A DNA stretch of 64,000 nucleotides from Blastococcus sp. TBT05-19 (GTDB taxonomy: Bacteria > Actinomycetota > Actinomycetes > Mycobacteriales > Geodermatophilaceae): NCBI RefSeq assembly GCF_003319095.1, contig NZ_QOHI01000001.1, forward strand, positions 1,054,001 through 1,118,000. The letters run 5' to 3'. This document shows, piece after piece, positions 15,883-26,923 of the stretch. Position 1 is the stretch's first letter, and each line of letters begins with the position of its first letter. The position numbers and the translations under genes are program-made. A model generated the notes under the pieces. That model saw only the letters and a program-made list of their open reading frames with translations. It made no database searches and was not told the DNA's origin.

Positions 15883-17016
15883 ATGCCCGCTCGCTCCACC
15901 ACCCGCCGGGGACTCGTCCGCGCCGGTGCGCTCACCGCCTCGGCGTTCGCCGCAGTCACCCTGTGGGCGCCGGCCGCCGCCGCGGCGCCGGTCAGCACCC
16001 TGCCGCTGGAGCCGCCCACGGCGGAGGTGCACCTGCGCCCGCAGGAGACCATCGGCAAGCTGCCGGTCGCCGCGCCGCCGTCGACCGCTCCGGACACCGT
16101 CACGCCGATGCACCACCAGTGGGGTGCCACCTCCCGGCTCCTGCTCCCCACCGACGTCGACGCCAGCGCGATGGTCGTCGAGCTCGAGCTCAGCCCCTCG
16201 ATGGGCGCCGTGCCGACCCGCACGTACTCGACCCGCCCCGCCACCCCGCCGGCCGACCAGCTGGTGGTGAACGACCTCGGCGCCGGCCCGTTCACGGGTG
16301 TCACGCAGTACGAGGTCGTCATGCCCGCCTACGACGCCGCGAACCCGACCAACGGGCGGCTCGTCTTCGCCGGCCTCGACACCACGGCCGGCGCCGGGGT
16401 CACCATGATCGACCCCCTGGCCTACCACCTGCAGTTCGCCGGCTCGGGCGGGATCATCCAGTACCACGTGCCGCAGGTCGTGGTGAGCGCCCAGGAGCGC
16501 TGCCCCGTCGGCTCGGCCACCCGGTGCACGCCGCCGGTCCCCGTGACGGCCGGCTCGGCCCTCACGCTGACCGTGCCGGCCACCTCCCGGCTGGCCGCGC
16601 TCGGCTTCGGGACCTTCGGGGTGACGACGTTCTCCCTCGAGGGCCTGGACGGCAGCGGTGCGCACAACGGGGAGCTGGCCCAGTTCGGCGCCACGTCCGT
16701 GGCCGCCGACCGCTCCGCGGTGACGCTCACGATCCCGGCCGAGACGCCGGCCGGCACCTACCGGCTGACCGTGGCGAACGGTCTGGACACCACCATCTAC
16801 GGCACGGACACGCTGAGCCGCGTCGCGTTCGACCGCGTCGAGCTGCAGGTGTCCGCGGCCGCCAACCGCGGCCTGAAGTCCAACACCGGCTGGGGTGAGT
16901 CGACCGAGGACGGCGGCACGTCCGGTCTCGTCCCGCTGGGCGCCGGCATGGTGCTGCTGGCCGGGCTCACCACCGTCGTGGTGCTCCGGCGCCGTCAGGA
17001 CACGACGGCGGTCTGA
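15883..17016 (+). CDS. Secreted, membrane-anchored surface protein, probable sortase substrate
   Basis: This 377-residue protein has a signal peptide (RRGLVRAGALTASAFAAVTL to APAAAAAP, cleavage near residue 37) and a large beta-rich extracellular region with one disulfide candidate (RCPVGSATRCTPP). The C-terminal tail comprises a linker (SNTGWGESTEDGGTSG), a hydrophobic segment (VPLGAGMVLLAGLTTVVVL), and RRRQ. That layout is a cell-wall sorting signal. There is no LPxTG; NTGWGE about 10 residues before the helix is the best candidate sorting motif. The next gene, 3 bp away, is a class F sortase, so the pair is almost certainly an operon and an enzyme-substrate couple. The function of the surface protein is unknown. 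Confidence 0.8.
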   Translation: MPARSTTRRGLVRAGALTASAFAAVTLWAPAAAAAPVSTLPLEPPTAEVHLRPQETIGKLPVAAPPSTAPDTVTPMHHQWGATSRLLLPTDVDASAMVVELELSPSMGAVPTRTYSTRPATPPADQLVVNDLGAGPFTGVTQYEVVMPAYDAANPTNGRLVFAGLDTTAGAGVTMIDPLAYHLQFAGSGGIIQYHVPQVVVSAQERCPVGSATRCTPPVPVTAGSALTLTVPATSRLAALGFGTFGVTTFSLEGLDGSGAHNGELAQFGATSVAADRSAVTLTIPAETPAGTYRLTVANGLDTTIYGTDTLSRVAFDRVELQVSAAANRGLKSNTGWGESTEDGGTSGLVPLGAGMVLLAGLTTVVVLRRRQDTTAV

Positions 17017-17019
17017 TCC

Positions 17020-17706
17020 GTGCGGCTGAAGCCACTCCGTCCGCGCGCGGCGGTCCTCTCCGGGGCCGCCGCGCTCGGCGTCTGCGGTGCCGTGCTCATC
17101 GGTGTCGGGCTGGCCGACGGCGACGCGACCGCGCACGCCGTCCCGGTGGTCGCCGACGACGGCGGGACCGCCGCCCCCACGTCGGCTCCACCGGCCCCCA
17201 CGGCCGGGCCCACCGCCACCCCGTCGCCCACGCCGGTGGCGCTGCGGACGCCGTCGTCGGACGTGCACGTGCGCATCGGGTCGGTCGACCTGGACCTACC
17301 GGTGCTCCCGCTGCAGCCGAAGCGGGGGGTCGTCGACCCGCCCACCCTGACGGCCGCGTACTGGCTGGAGCCCTACGGCCGGCCGGTCGGTTCGGCGGAC
17401 CAGGCGGAGAACACGCTCTACATCGCCGCCCACTCGGCGGGCCGCGGCGACAACGGGTTCGATCCCCTCCTGACCGCGGACCACCGGGGCGCCGCGGTCG
17501 CCGCAGGTGACACGGTCGAGGTGGTGACCCCGCAGGGCACGGTCACCTATACGGTCGACCGCACCGAGCGGGTGCCGAAGGGCGAGCTCGCCGACGCCAC
17601 CGACGTCTGGGAGGCGGTGCCCGGGAGGCTGGTGCTCATCACGTGCTTCCAGCGGGCCGACGGCCGGAACACCACCGAGAACCTGGTGGTGTTCGCGCAC
17701 TCCTGA
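17020..17706 (+). CDS. Class F sortase
   Basis: This 228-residue membrane-anchored transpeptidase has an N-terminal TM segment (AAALGVCGAVLIGVGLA), a Pro/Thr/Ala-rich stalk (around 45-75) and a sortase beta barrel. The catalytic His lies in LYIAAHSAGRGDNGFDPL (around 140) and the Cys in RLVLITCFQRADGRNTTEN (around 207); the Arg of FQRADGR is the third active-site residue. The HSAGRGDNGF arrangement and short length fit class F of actinobacteria. Start is GTG 17020, 3 bp after the surface-protein stop. It should anchor that protein to peptidoglycan. Confidence 0.88.
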   Translation: MRLKPLRPRAAVLSGAAALGVCGAVLIGVGLADGDATAHAVPVVADDGGTAAPTSAPPAPTAGPTATPSPTPVALRTPSSDVHVRIGSVDLDLPVLPLQPKRGVVDPPTLTAAYWLEPYGRPVGSADQAENTLYIAAHSAGRGDNGFDPLLTADHRGAAVAAGDTVEVVTPQGTVTYTVDRTERVPKGELADATDVWEAVPGRLVLITCFQRADGRNTTENLVVFAHS

Positions 17707-17741
17707 GCTACCGGCACCGACCGGGCGCTAGCGTCCGCGCC

Positions 17742-19175
17742 ATGTCGCAGCTGCACGACCTCACCGCGCTCGAGCAGGCCGCCGCCGTCCGCGCGAAGGA
17801 GGTCAGCCCGACCGAGCTGGTCGAGCACGCCCTGGCGCGGATCGACGCGCACGACGCCGGGCTCGGCGGCTTCCTCACCGTCACGCCCGAGCGCGCGCGG
17901 GCCCAGGCCGCCGAGGCGGAGGCCCGGGTGCGGGCCGGCGGGGAGCTGCCACCGCTGCTCGGCGTCCCGACCGCGATCAAGGACCTGAACAACACCGCCG
18001 GGGTCCGGACGACGTTCGGCTCCGCCGCGCTGGCCGACTTCGTGCCGCAGGTCGACGACGCCGTCGTCACCCGGCTGGCCGAGGCCGGGACGATCAGCGT
18101 GGGCAAGACGAACACCCCGGAGTTCGGCTTCCCCTGCTACACCGACAACGACCTCGTCGGGCCGGCCCGCTGCGTCTGGGACCCCTCGCGGCTGGCGGGT
18201 GGCTCCAGCGGGGGAGCGGCGGTCGCCGTGGCGGCGGGCTTCGTGCCGTTCGCCCAGGGCAGCGACGGCGGCGGCTCGATCCGCATCCCCGCCAGCGTCA
18301 ACGGGCTGTACGGGATCAAGCCGACCCGCGGCCGGATCAGCAACGCGCCCTACGGCAGCGAGGTCACCGGGCTGGGCACCAGCGGGCCGCTGGCCCGCAC
18401 CGTGCGCGACGCGGCCGCGATGCTCGACGCCATGGCCGGCCCGGAGATCGGCGACCCGTCCTGGGCGCCGCCGCTGCCGCCGGGGGAGACCTTCCTCGGA
18501 TGGGCCGACCGCGACCCGGGCCGGCTGCGGATCGGCCGCTACACCGAGTCGGCCATGCCCGGCACCGAGCTGGAACCGGAGGTCGCCGAGGCGTTCGACG
18601 ACGCCGGCCGCCTGCTGGAGCAGCTCGGGCACACCGTCGAGGACGTGCCGCACGGGCTCCTGGACCCGGCGGTGCTGCCCTCCTTCGAGCGGGTGTGGGC
18701 GCTGAGCGCGACCACGCTGCCGGTGCCCGCCGGCCGGGCCGACCGGCTGCAGCCGCTGACCCGCTGGATGCAGGACCGCGGTCTCGCGCTCTCGGCCCGG
18801 GACGCGATGGAGGCGATGTTCGCGCTCCGGGTGTTCTCCCGGCAGTTCCTGCGGGCGACGGCAGGCTTCGACGTGCTGCTCGCGCCCGTGCTCACCATGA
18901 CGCCCCGGCCGATCGGCTGGTTCACCGAGGACGGCGAGGGCGGCCCGGACTTCGAGCGGCAGAAGCGCTACGCCGCGTTCACCGCGCTGTTCAACGTCAC
19001 CGGCCAGCCGGCGGTCAGCGTTCCGCTGCACTGGACCGCCGACGACCTGCCGATCGGGACCATGCTCGTGGGCCGGCCCGCGGACGAGGCCACGCTGATC
19101 GCGCTGTCGGCCCAGCTGGAGGCCGCCCGGCCGTGGGCGGGACGCCGCCCCGCCGTCTGGACGGCGAGCCGGTGA
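17742..19175 (+). CDS. Amidase signature family enzyme
   Basis: This 477-residue cytoplasmic amidase uses the Ser-cisSer-Lys triad. Lys is in VPTAIKDLNNTAG (around residue 82). The Gly/Ser-rich signature is LAGGSSGGAAVAVAAG (around 155) followed by [20 protein letters not shown], where the nucleophile Ser lies in GGGSIR. The C-terminus TGQPAVSVPLHWT is family-typical. The substrate cannot be read from the sequence; GatA is unlikely because gatB and gatC are not adjacent. ATG 17742 is chosen over upstream in-frame starts that overlap the sortase gene. Two more amidase paralogues lie at 36535 and 45454. Confidence 0.9.
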   Translation: MSQLHDLTALEQAAAVRAKEVSPTELVEHALARIDAHDAGLGGFLTVTPERARAQAAEAEARVRAGGELPPLLGVPTAIKDLNNTAGVRTTFGSAALADFVPQVDDAVVTRLAEAGTISVGKTNTPEFGFPCYTDNDLVGPARCVWDPSRLAGGSSGGAAVAVAAGFVPFAQGSDGGGSIRIPASVNGLYGIKPTRGRISNAPYGSEVTGLGTSGPLARTVRDAAAMLDAMAGPEIGDPSWAPPLPPGETFLGWADRDPGRLRIGRYTESAMPGTELEPEVAEAFDDAGRLLEQLGHTVEDVPHGLLDPAVLPSFERVWALSATTLPVPAGRADRLQPLTRWMQDRGLALSARDAMEAMFALRVFSRQFLRATAGFDVLLAPVLTMTPRPIGWFTEDGEGGPDFERQKRYAAFTALFNVTGQPAVSVPLHWTADDLPIGTMLVGRPADEATLIALSAQLEAARPWAGRRPAVWTASR

Positions 19176-19205
19176 ACCGGGCACGTCACCGGTAAGTTGT
19201 CCCCC

Positions 19206-19592
19206 GTGAACGTCGCCGAAGCCCTCCTCGTGTTCGCGGGCATCCCGCTGGCCATCGTCGTCGTCCTCGCGTTCCTGACCCTCAAGCCCGGCGCCGACCG
19301 GCGCCCGCGCTACAAGCCGGGTCAGGCCTGGGACTACGCACCGGTCTGGTTCGAGCCGCACCCCGCCCACACCGGCGGTGGTCACGGGCCCGCCCCGGCG
19401 CACGGCCCGGCCGCCGTCCCCGGCAGCAGCGGCACCGCGGCGCTCGGCTCCTCGGTGTACCCGGAGCAGCCGGCGGAGCGCAGCACCGACAGCGGCCACG
19501 GCGCGGGCCCCGCGGCCGGCCACTCGCACGGCGGCGCGGTCCGCGCCCCTCAGCCTGCCGGCCCGCTCGGCGGCGCCCGCGGCACCTGGTGA
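19206..19592 (+). CDS. ctaJ: aa3-type cytochrome oxidase subunit CtaJ
   Basis: This 128-residue single-pass membrane protein has the N-terminal helix ALLVFAGIPLAIVVVLAFLT followed by RPRYKPGQAWDYAPVWFEP. The RYKPGQxWxYxPVW pattern is that of CtaJ, a small subunit of the actinobacterial bcc-aa3 respiratory supercomplex. The C-terminal His/Gly/Ala-rich tail is low-complexity and longer than in mycobacteria. Start is GTG 19206; TTG 19197 is an in-frame alternative. Its place beside the DUF5130 and pepN genes matches the mycobacterial order. Confidence 0.85.
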   Translation: MNVAEALLVFAGIPLAIVVVLAFLTLKPGADRRPRYKPGQAWDYAPVWFEPHPAHTGGGHGPAPAHGPAAVPGSSGTAALGSSVYPEQPAERSTDSGHGAGPAAGHSHGGAVRAPQPAGPLGGARGTW

Positions 19593-19646
19593 CGGTGCTC
19601 CGGTGACCCCTTCCGACGTCCTGACGCACACCCCCGGAGACCGGCG

Positions 19647-20108
19647 ATGACCCGAGCGCTCGAAGTTGACTCACACGACACCGCGACGCAGACGACGGCC
19701 GCCGCCCGCACCGACGAGGGCGGTGGCTCGGCCGACAAGATCTTCAGCTACAAGGAGCTGGCCCGCCTCGACGAGGCGCTGACCATGTCCTCCCGGGAGA
19801 CCGGCCTGCGCTTCACCCTCTACGTCGGTGAGCTGCGCTCGCCCACGCGGCTGCACGCCGAGGAGCTGCACGCCCGCTCCGGCGACCACCCGACCGACGC
19901 GGTGCTGATCGCGATCTCGCCCGGTCAGCGCGTCGTCGAGGTCGTCACCGGTGCGGCCGCCGCCCGCCGGCTGCCCGACCGCGCGTGCGCGCTGGCGGTG
20001 CTCTCGATGACCAGCTCGTTCGCCAACGGCGACCTGGTCGGGGGGACCGTCAACGGTCTGCGCCAGCTCTCGGACCAGGCCGGCCACCCGGCGTCCCTGC
20101 GCCACTGA
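19647..20108 (+). CDS. DUF5130 family protein
   Basis: This 153-residue protein is conserved in actinobacteria at this locus (Rv2468c position). The core FSYKELARLDEALTMSSRET is followed by GLRFTLYVGELRSPTRLHAE, and the distal part is VLIAISPGQRVVEVVTGAAA. The fold resembles TPM-type domains. No signal peptide is seen. The function is unknown; its constant link with ctaJ suggests a role in respiration or the envelope, which is inference. The stop codon is followed within 3 bp by the palindromic repeat at 20111. Confidence 0.85.
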   Translation: MTRALEVDSHDTATQTTAAARTDEGGGSADKIFSYKELARLDEALTMSSRETGLRFTLYVGELRSPTRLHAEELHARSGDHPTDAVLIAISPGQRVVEVVTGAAAARRLPDRACALAVLSMTSSFANGDLVGGTVNGLRQLSDQAGHPASLRH

Positions 20109-20110
20109 CG

Positions 20111-20166
20111 AAGGACCCCCTGCCCCCACGGCTCGCTAGCTCGCCGCGGGCCCCTGCAGGGGGCCG
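20111..20166 (+). repeat. Post-stop palindromic repeat, copy A
   Basis: A 56-bp GC-rich palindromic unit begins AAGGACCCCCTGCCCCC, has a central gctcgctagctcgc, and ends GGCCCCTGCAGGGGGCC. It starts 2 bp after the DUF5130 stop. A near-identical unit lies at 23565-23623, also directly after a stop codon. The ends can pair (CCCCCTGC with GCAGGGGG), so it can act as a terminator. Confidence 0.75.
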
Positions 20167-20206
20167 GACGAAGGCGCCGAACCCCTCGGGGTGCGGCGCC
20201 TTCGTC
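20167..20206. terminator. Bidirectional terminator between DUF5130 and pepN
   Basis: GACGAAGGCGCCG (20167-20179) pairs perfectly with CGGCGCCTTCGTC (20194-20206). The loop contains a further ACCCC/GGGGT pairing. A short T-rich stretch (CGTCGTTC) follows. It separates the convergent DUF5130 and pepN genes and can serve both. Confidence 0.8.
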
Positions 20207-20216
20207 GTTCCTGCTG

Positions 20217-22778
<2,562 letters not shown>

Positions 22779-22906
22779 TCCCGCAGCTTTCCACGCGGTG
22801 GCGACAGCCCGCGCAGCGCACGGGAACAACGGGCGTGCGCCGGGCCTTGCCAGCGACCAGACGGCGTCGGGCGACCACCTGCCCGGCCACGGGAAGAGGA
22901 GTACGG

Positions 22907-23566
22907 ATGACCGAGGCAGTGCAGAGCGCCCCCACGAAGGCCCGGGTGGACTTCTGGTTCGACCCGCTGTGCCCGTGGGCCTGGCTGACCAGCCGCTGGG
23001 TGCTCGAGGCGGCCAAGGTCCGCGAGATCGACCTCCACTGGCACGTCATGTCGCTCGCGGTGCTCAACCGCGGGCGGGACCTGCCGGAGGAGTACCAGGA
23101 GATGATGAAGAAGGCGATCGGCCCGGTTCGCGTGGCCGTCGCCGCCGCCCAGCAGCACGGCGACGAGGTGCTCGGCGACCTCTACACCGCGATGGGCACG
23201 CTCCGGCACCACGAGGAGCTGGAGCTGGACGAGCTGATCGCGCCGGCGCTCGAGCGCGTCGGCCTGCCGGCCGAGCTCGCCGCCGCTGCGGAGTCCACCG
23301 AGTACGACGAGGCGCTGGAGAAGAGCCACCACGCCGGCATGGACCCGGTCGGTGACGACGTCGGCACCCCCGTCATGCACATCGACGGCGTGGCCTTCTT
23401 CGGTCCGGTCATCAGCAAGGTGCCGACGGGTGAGGACGCCGGCAAGGCCTTCGACGGCGCCGTCCTGCTGGCCAACCTGCCGGACTTCTGGGAGCTCAAG
23501 CGCACCCGCAGCACCGGCCCGGACATGTCCTCGGTGCCCGCCGACGCCCTGGAGCTCACCCGGTAA
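22907..23566 (+). CDS. Mycothiol-dependent nitroreductase/oxidoreductase (Rv2466c family, DsbA fold)
   Basis: This 219-residue DsbA/FrnE-like protein has the active-site motif [13 protein letters not shown] (CPWA, around residues 19-22), as in the mycothiol-dependent oxidoreductase Rv2466c. It has the helical insertion and the thioredoxin-fold cis-Pro segment GTPVMHIDG (around 150). It is a cytosolic thiol enzyme working with mycothiol, the thiol of actinobacteria, and is linked to oxidative stress. ATG 22907 has a good ribosome site (GGGAAGAGGAG). The TAA stop is embedded in the palindromic repeat that starts at 23565. Confidence 0.9.
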   Translation: MTEAVQSAPTKARVDFWFDPLCPWAWLTSRWVLEAAKVREIDLHWHVMSLAVLNRGRDLPEEYQEMMKKAIGPVRVAVAAAQQHGDEVLGDLYTAMGTLRHHEELELDELIAPALERVGLPAELAAAAESTEYDEALEKSHHAGMDPVGDDVGTPVMHIDGVAFFGPVISKVPTGEDAGKAFDGAVLLANLPDFWELKRTRSTGPDMSSVPADALELTR

Positions 23567-23623
23567 GGACCCCGCTGCCCCCCGCCGCTCGCGAGCTCGC
23601 GGCGGGCCCCTGCAGCGGGGCCG
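23565..23623 (+). repeat. Post-stop palindromic repeat, copy B
   Basis: This 59-bp unit begins AAGGACCCCGCTGCCCCC, has the perfect centre GCTCGCGAGC inside gccgctcgcgagctcgcggc, and ends GGCCCCTGCAGCGGGGCC. It is nearly the same as copy A at 20111. It overlaps the TAA of the upstream gene, so it is placed to act as a transcript end. Confidence 0.78.
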
Positions 23624-23660
23624 TTCCAGACGGTCACGGTGGGGGCGGCATGCTGTCGGC

Positions 23661-24422
23661 GTGCCGCACCCCACTCGTCAGCGCATCTTCATCTCCGGCG
23701 CCAGCGCGGGCCTCGGCGAGGGCATGGCCCGCCGGTTCGCCGCCATGGGCCGCGACCTCGCCCTCTGCGCCCGCCGCCTCGACCGGCTGGAGAGCCTGCG
23801 CGAGGAGCTCCTCGCCGCGCACCCGGGGATCCGGGTCGAGGTGGCCGCGATGGACGTCGACGACCCCGCGTCCGTCGCCACCGTGCTGCCCGAGCTGGCC
23901 GACCGGCTCGGCGGGCTCGACCGGGTGATCGTCAACGCCGGGATCGGCAAGGGCGGCTCGATCGGCACCGGCGAGGCTGCCGCCAACCGCGCCGTCCTGG
24001 TCACCAACGTGCTCGGCTCGCACGCCCAGTGCGAGGCGGCCATGGAGCTGTTCCGCGCCCAGGGGATGGGGCACCTCGTGCTGATCTCCTCGGTCGCCTC
24101 GGTGCGCGGCATGCCGGGCACCCGGACGGCGTACGGCGCGAGCAAGGCGGCGCTCAACTCGCTGGCCGAGGGCATCCGCTCCGACGTCTACGGCTCGCAG
24201 ATCGTCGTCACCTCGATCCTTCCCGGGTACATCGCCACCGACATCAACGTCGGGCGCCGCGGCCCGCTCACCGTGGGCCTGGACAAGGGCGTGAAGGCGC
24301 TCACCGAGACCATCGAGCGGGAGCCCGTGCGCGGCTACGTGCCGGGGGTCCCGTGGCGGCCGGTCGCCGGACTACTCCGCGTCCTCCCGCTGTCGGTCGT
24401 CCGGAAGCTCACCGGCTCCTAG
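23661..24422 (+). CDS. Short-chain dehydrogenase/reductase (SDR)
   Basis: This 253-residue NAD(P)-dependent oxidoreductase has the nucleotide-binding motif ISGASAGLGEGMARRF (around residues 9-24), the structural motif VNAGIGKGG (around 92), the catalytic Ser in LISSVASVRG (around 138), and YGASK (around 155). The C-terminal extension with a hydrophobic segment (VAGLLRVLPLSVV) suggests membrane association. The substrate is unknown. GTG 23661 places the Rossmann motif at the correct distance from the N-terminus; longer in-frame starts overlap the previous gene. It ends immediately before the convergent DUF429 gene. Confidence 0.88.
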   Translation: MPHPTRQRIFISGASAGLGEGMARRFAAMGRDLALCARRLDRLESLREELLAAHPGIRVEVAAMDVDDPASVATVLPELADRLGGLDRVIVNAGIGKGGSIGTGEAAANRAVLVTNVLGSHAQCEAAMELFRAQGMGHLVLISSVASVRGMPGTRTAYGASKAALNSLAEGIRSDVYGSQIVVTSILPGYIATDINVGRRGPLTVGLDKGVKALTETIEREPVRGYVPGVPWRPVAGLLRVLPLSVVRKLTGS

Positions 24423-25100
24423 TCACCAGGAGATCCGCATCGGCCGGCCGCGGGCGTCGCGGACGTCGTCGCCGACGGACTCGCCCTCACCTCTGGCCAG
24501 CCGGGCTGCCGACCACGCGGCGGCGCACGCGTCCAGCGCATCGATCACCGGGACGCCGGTCGGTGCCTCGACCAGCGCCTCCTCGACGTCCATCACCGAC
24601 CGCAGCGCACGAAGCCGCTGGACGGTTCCGCGGGCCGACCCCTTGCGGTCCCTGACCTCGCCCGACAGGGCGCGGAAGGCCAACTCCGGGTGCACCTCGA
24701 CGATCCGTTCGTCGGGCGGGTCCCCGAGGGCGTCGTCGAGCTGGCGTATCGCCCTGACCAGCTGGAACGCCTGGGCGGACGGGGCCCGTGGCGGATCGGT
24801 GTGCGCCCGGGAGATGTCCCGGGCGGTCGCGTAGTCGTCGGTGGCGAGCACGGCGCGAACCGGTGTCTGGAACACGGAGCCGGCGGCGCCCAGCTTCGCC
24901 AGCGTCTTCGCTGCGACCACGTCACAGGCGCGCACGCCGTCGTCCGACAGCCCGATGGGCATGTCGATCGCGACCAGCTCGACGTCCGGTACGGCGAGGA
25001 CGGCGGTGACGTCCTCCAGGACCAGGAGCTGGACCGACCGGCCCTCCAGTCGCGCACCCACCCAGCGGTTGCGCCAGCCGTCGACCCCCAGCACCGCCAC
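24423..25100 (-). CDS. DUF429 family protein
   Basis: This 225-residue DUF429 protein belongs to a predicted RNase H-like fold family that includes putative nucleases. The typical features are the start LGVDGWRNRWVGARLEG, the motif LVAIDMPIGLSDDGVRACD (around 42-60), SVFQTPVRAVL, and the C-terminal VEVHPELAFRAL followed by VIDALDACAAAWSAARLA. The acidic residues of GVDGW and AIDMP correspond to the expected active-site positions. The biological role is unknown. It is divergent from rpiB with only 26 bp between starts, so the promoters must overlap. Confidence 0.85.
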   Translation of the reverse strand: MAVLGVDGWRNRWVGARLEGRSVQLLVLEDVTAVLAVPDVELVAIDMPIGLSDDGVRACDVVAAKTLAKLGAAGSVFQTPVRAVLATDDYATARDISRAHTDPPRAPSAQAFQLVRAIRQLDDALGDPPDERIVEVHPELAFRALSGEVRDRKGSARGTVQRLRALRSVMDVEEALVEAPTGVPVIDALDACAAAWSAARLARGEGESVGDDVRDARGRPMRISW

Positions 25101-25126
25101 CCCGGGAGCCTGACAGACTCGCCGTC

Positions 25127-25618
25127 ATGCGCGTCTTCATCGGTACCGACCACGCGGGCCTGGAGTTCAAGGAGCACCTGAAGAAGGTGCTGGCCGACGC
25201 CGGGCACGACCCGGTCGACTGCGGCGCCTTCGAGTACGACGCGCAGGACGACTACCCGCCGTTCTGCTTCGAGGTCGGCGAGCGGGTCGTGACCGAGCCC
25301 GGGTCGCTCGGCGTCGTCATCGGCGGCTCCGGCAACGGCGAGCAGATGGCCGCCAACAAGGTGCCCGGCGTCCGCGCCGCCCTCGTCTGGAACACCGCCA
25401 CCGCCCAGCTGGCCCGTCAGCACAACGATGCCAACGTCGTCTCCATCGGTGCCCGGCAGCACAGCGACGACGAGGCGGCCCAGCTCGTGCTCGAGTTCCT
25501 CGCGACGCCGTTCAGCGACGACGAGCGGCACGTGCGGCGGATCGGGCTGATCGCGGACTACGAGCGCGACCGCCACCGCCCGGCCGGCGGGCTGCCCACC
25601 CGCACCGACCACCCCTGA
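25127..25618 (+). CDS. rpiB: Ribose-5-phosphate isomerase B
   Basis: This 163-residue enzyme interconverts ribose 5-phosphate and ribulose 5-phosphate in the pentose phosphate pathway. It starts MRVFIGTDHAGLEFKEHLKK, the RpiB phosphate-binding start. The active-site stretch IGGSGNGEQMAANKVPGVRA (around residues 65-85) has Gly/Ser/Gly/Asn/Gly without Cys, as in mycobacterial RpiB. HNDANVVSIGARQH follows. The length is typical for actinobacteria. The mycobacterial orthologue lies at the same place between the Rv2466c-type gene and tig. Confidence 0.94.
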   Translation: MRVFIGTDHAGLEFKEHLKKVLADAGHDPVDCGAFEYDAQDDYPPFCFEVGERVVTEPGSLGVVIGGSGNGEQMAANKVPGVRAALVWNTATAQLARQHNDANVVSIGARQHSDDEAAQLVLEFLATPFSDDERHVRRIGLIADYERDRHRPAGGLPTRTDHP

Positions 25619-25622
25619 CGCG

Positions 25623-26867
25623 TCAGAAGTCCTCGGAGGCTGACGGCCCGACCGGCCAGCCGAACGCGGTGCTGGCCAGCGTGACCGCACCTGGGCTCAC
25701 CTCGGTGACCCGGCCGGCGCCCTGCAGCGTGGCCAGCGAGACCCCGCCCAGATAGGCCGCCGAGAGCGCCTCGATGTCCAGCACGAGGTCGGGGTCGCTG
25801 TCGGTCCGCCCGCAGTAGCCGCCGGCGGGGTGCCCGGAGAGCCGCCAGCGCCCGTCGTTCCACGGGCAGAACGGGTCGCGCACCTCGAGCACCAGGTCGA
25901 TCGGGGCGGGGTAGCGGCGCGCGGCGAGCGCCCGGTCGACGTCGACCAGCCGCACCCACAGCGCGTCGACCGGCCGGGCGTGCAGTGCCCGGGGGTCGCG
26001 CAGGAGGTGGGGCAGCGGGTCCTCCGGCGAGAAGCCGGGTGCTTCGACGGTGCGCATCAGGTCGTGGGCCAGGAGGAACTGCCACAGCGAGGCGTAGGCG
26101 GCCGGGGTGGTGGCCCGCACGTCCTCCACGGTGAGGGTGCCGTCGGGCTCGCCGGCGTCGGTCCACGTCGCCTTCACCCGGTACGTGGCGTAGCCGGTGA
26201 CCGAGCCGTCGGCCTCGGTGTGCAGCGCGAACCGGCGGGCGGTCGCGCCGCGCCGCCGCTCGGGGAGGTCCAGCAGCGCGCGGTCCCACCAGCGCGCGTC
26301 GCGAGCGGTGTTGCCCGGCACGAAGCGGCGCACGGCCTCGTGCACGGCCGCCGCCGGCGCGCGGAACTCGTCCTGCTCGACCATGCGCACCCGCCCGCTG
26401 CCGGTGTCGACGTCGTCGCGCAGCCGGAGCCGTTCGAGCTGCCCGCTCCAGCCGCCCTTCCGGCTCGCGGTGGCGTAGCCGAAGCGGCCGTAGATCGAGG
26501 CCTCGGCCGCCCAGAGCGCGGCGACCGGCTCCCGCCCCTGCTCGTGCAGCTCGGTGAGCTGCCGCCGCATGATCGCGGTGAGGATCCCGCGCCGCCGGTG
26601 GGTGGGGGCGACCGTCACCCAGGTGACCCCGGCCATCGGCACCACGGCGCCGGGCACGGTCAGCTGCATGCTGTAGATGCCCGACGTCGCCACCACCCGG
26701 CCGTCCTCGACCATGCCCAGGGAGCGGTCCAGCTCGGCGACCGGCGACGGCTCGTCCTGGAAGGGCCCGTCGGGATCGTTGCCGAACACCGAGCTCATGG
26801 CCCGGCTGACCGCCGGCCACTCGTCGACGGTGAACGGGCGCAGCTGGGAGGAGACGTCGTCGGCCAC
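25623..26867 (-). CDS. Eis-like GNAT N-acetyltransferase
   Basis: This 414-residue acetyltransferase has the three-part Eis build. The GNAT domain has the acetyl-CoA loop VAPTHRRRGILTAIMRRQL (around 85-105), followed by WAAEASIYGRFGYATAS (Tyr as general acid, around 125). The second GNAT-like half and the SCP2-like C-terminal domain follow. The protein ends in Phe, as Eis enzymes do; the terminal carboxylate takes part in catalysis. Eis proteins acetylate amines such as aminoglycosides or lysine side chains; the substrate here is unknown. Start is GTG 26867, divergent from the DUF5655 gene with a 56-bp spacer. Confidence 0.88.
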   Translation of the reverse strand: MADDVSSQLRPFTVDEWPAVSRAMSSVFGNDPDGPFQDEPSPVAELDRSLGMVEDGRVVATSGIYSMQLTVPGAVVPMAGVTWVTVAPTHRRRGILTAIMRRQLTELHEQGREPVAALWAAEASIYGRFGYATASRKGGWSGQLERLRLRDDVDTGSGRVRMVEQDEFRAPAAAVHEAVRRFVPGNTARDARWWDRALLDLPERRRGATARRFALHTEADGSVTGYATYRVKATWTDAGEPDGTLTVEDVRATTPAAYASLWQFLLAHDLMRTVEAPGFSPEDPLPHLLRDPRALHARPVDALWVRLVDVDRALAARRYPAPIDLVLEVRDPFCPWNDGRWRLSGHPAGGYCGRTDSDPDLVLDIEALSAAYLGGVSLATLQGAGRVTEVSPGAVTLASTAFGWPVGPSASEDF

Positions 26868-26923
26868 GTCCTGTGTCTACCTGCCGGGTCCGACGGGCGG
26901 CCAGCCGATATAGGTGCGCCAGG

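Noticed and set aside
14890-17268. 792-codon minus-strand frame across the right element end and surface protein
   Set aside because: It crosses the host-element boundary and lies out of frame with the recombinase and antisense to the surface protein; no domain content.
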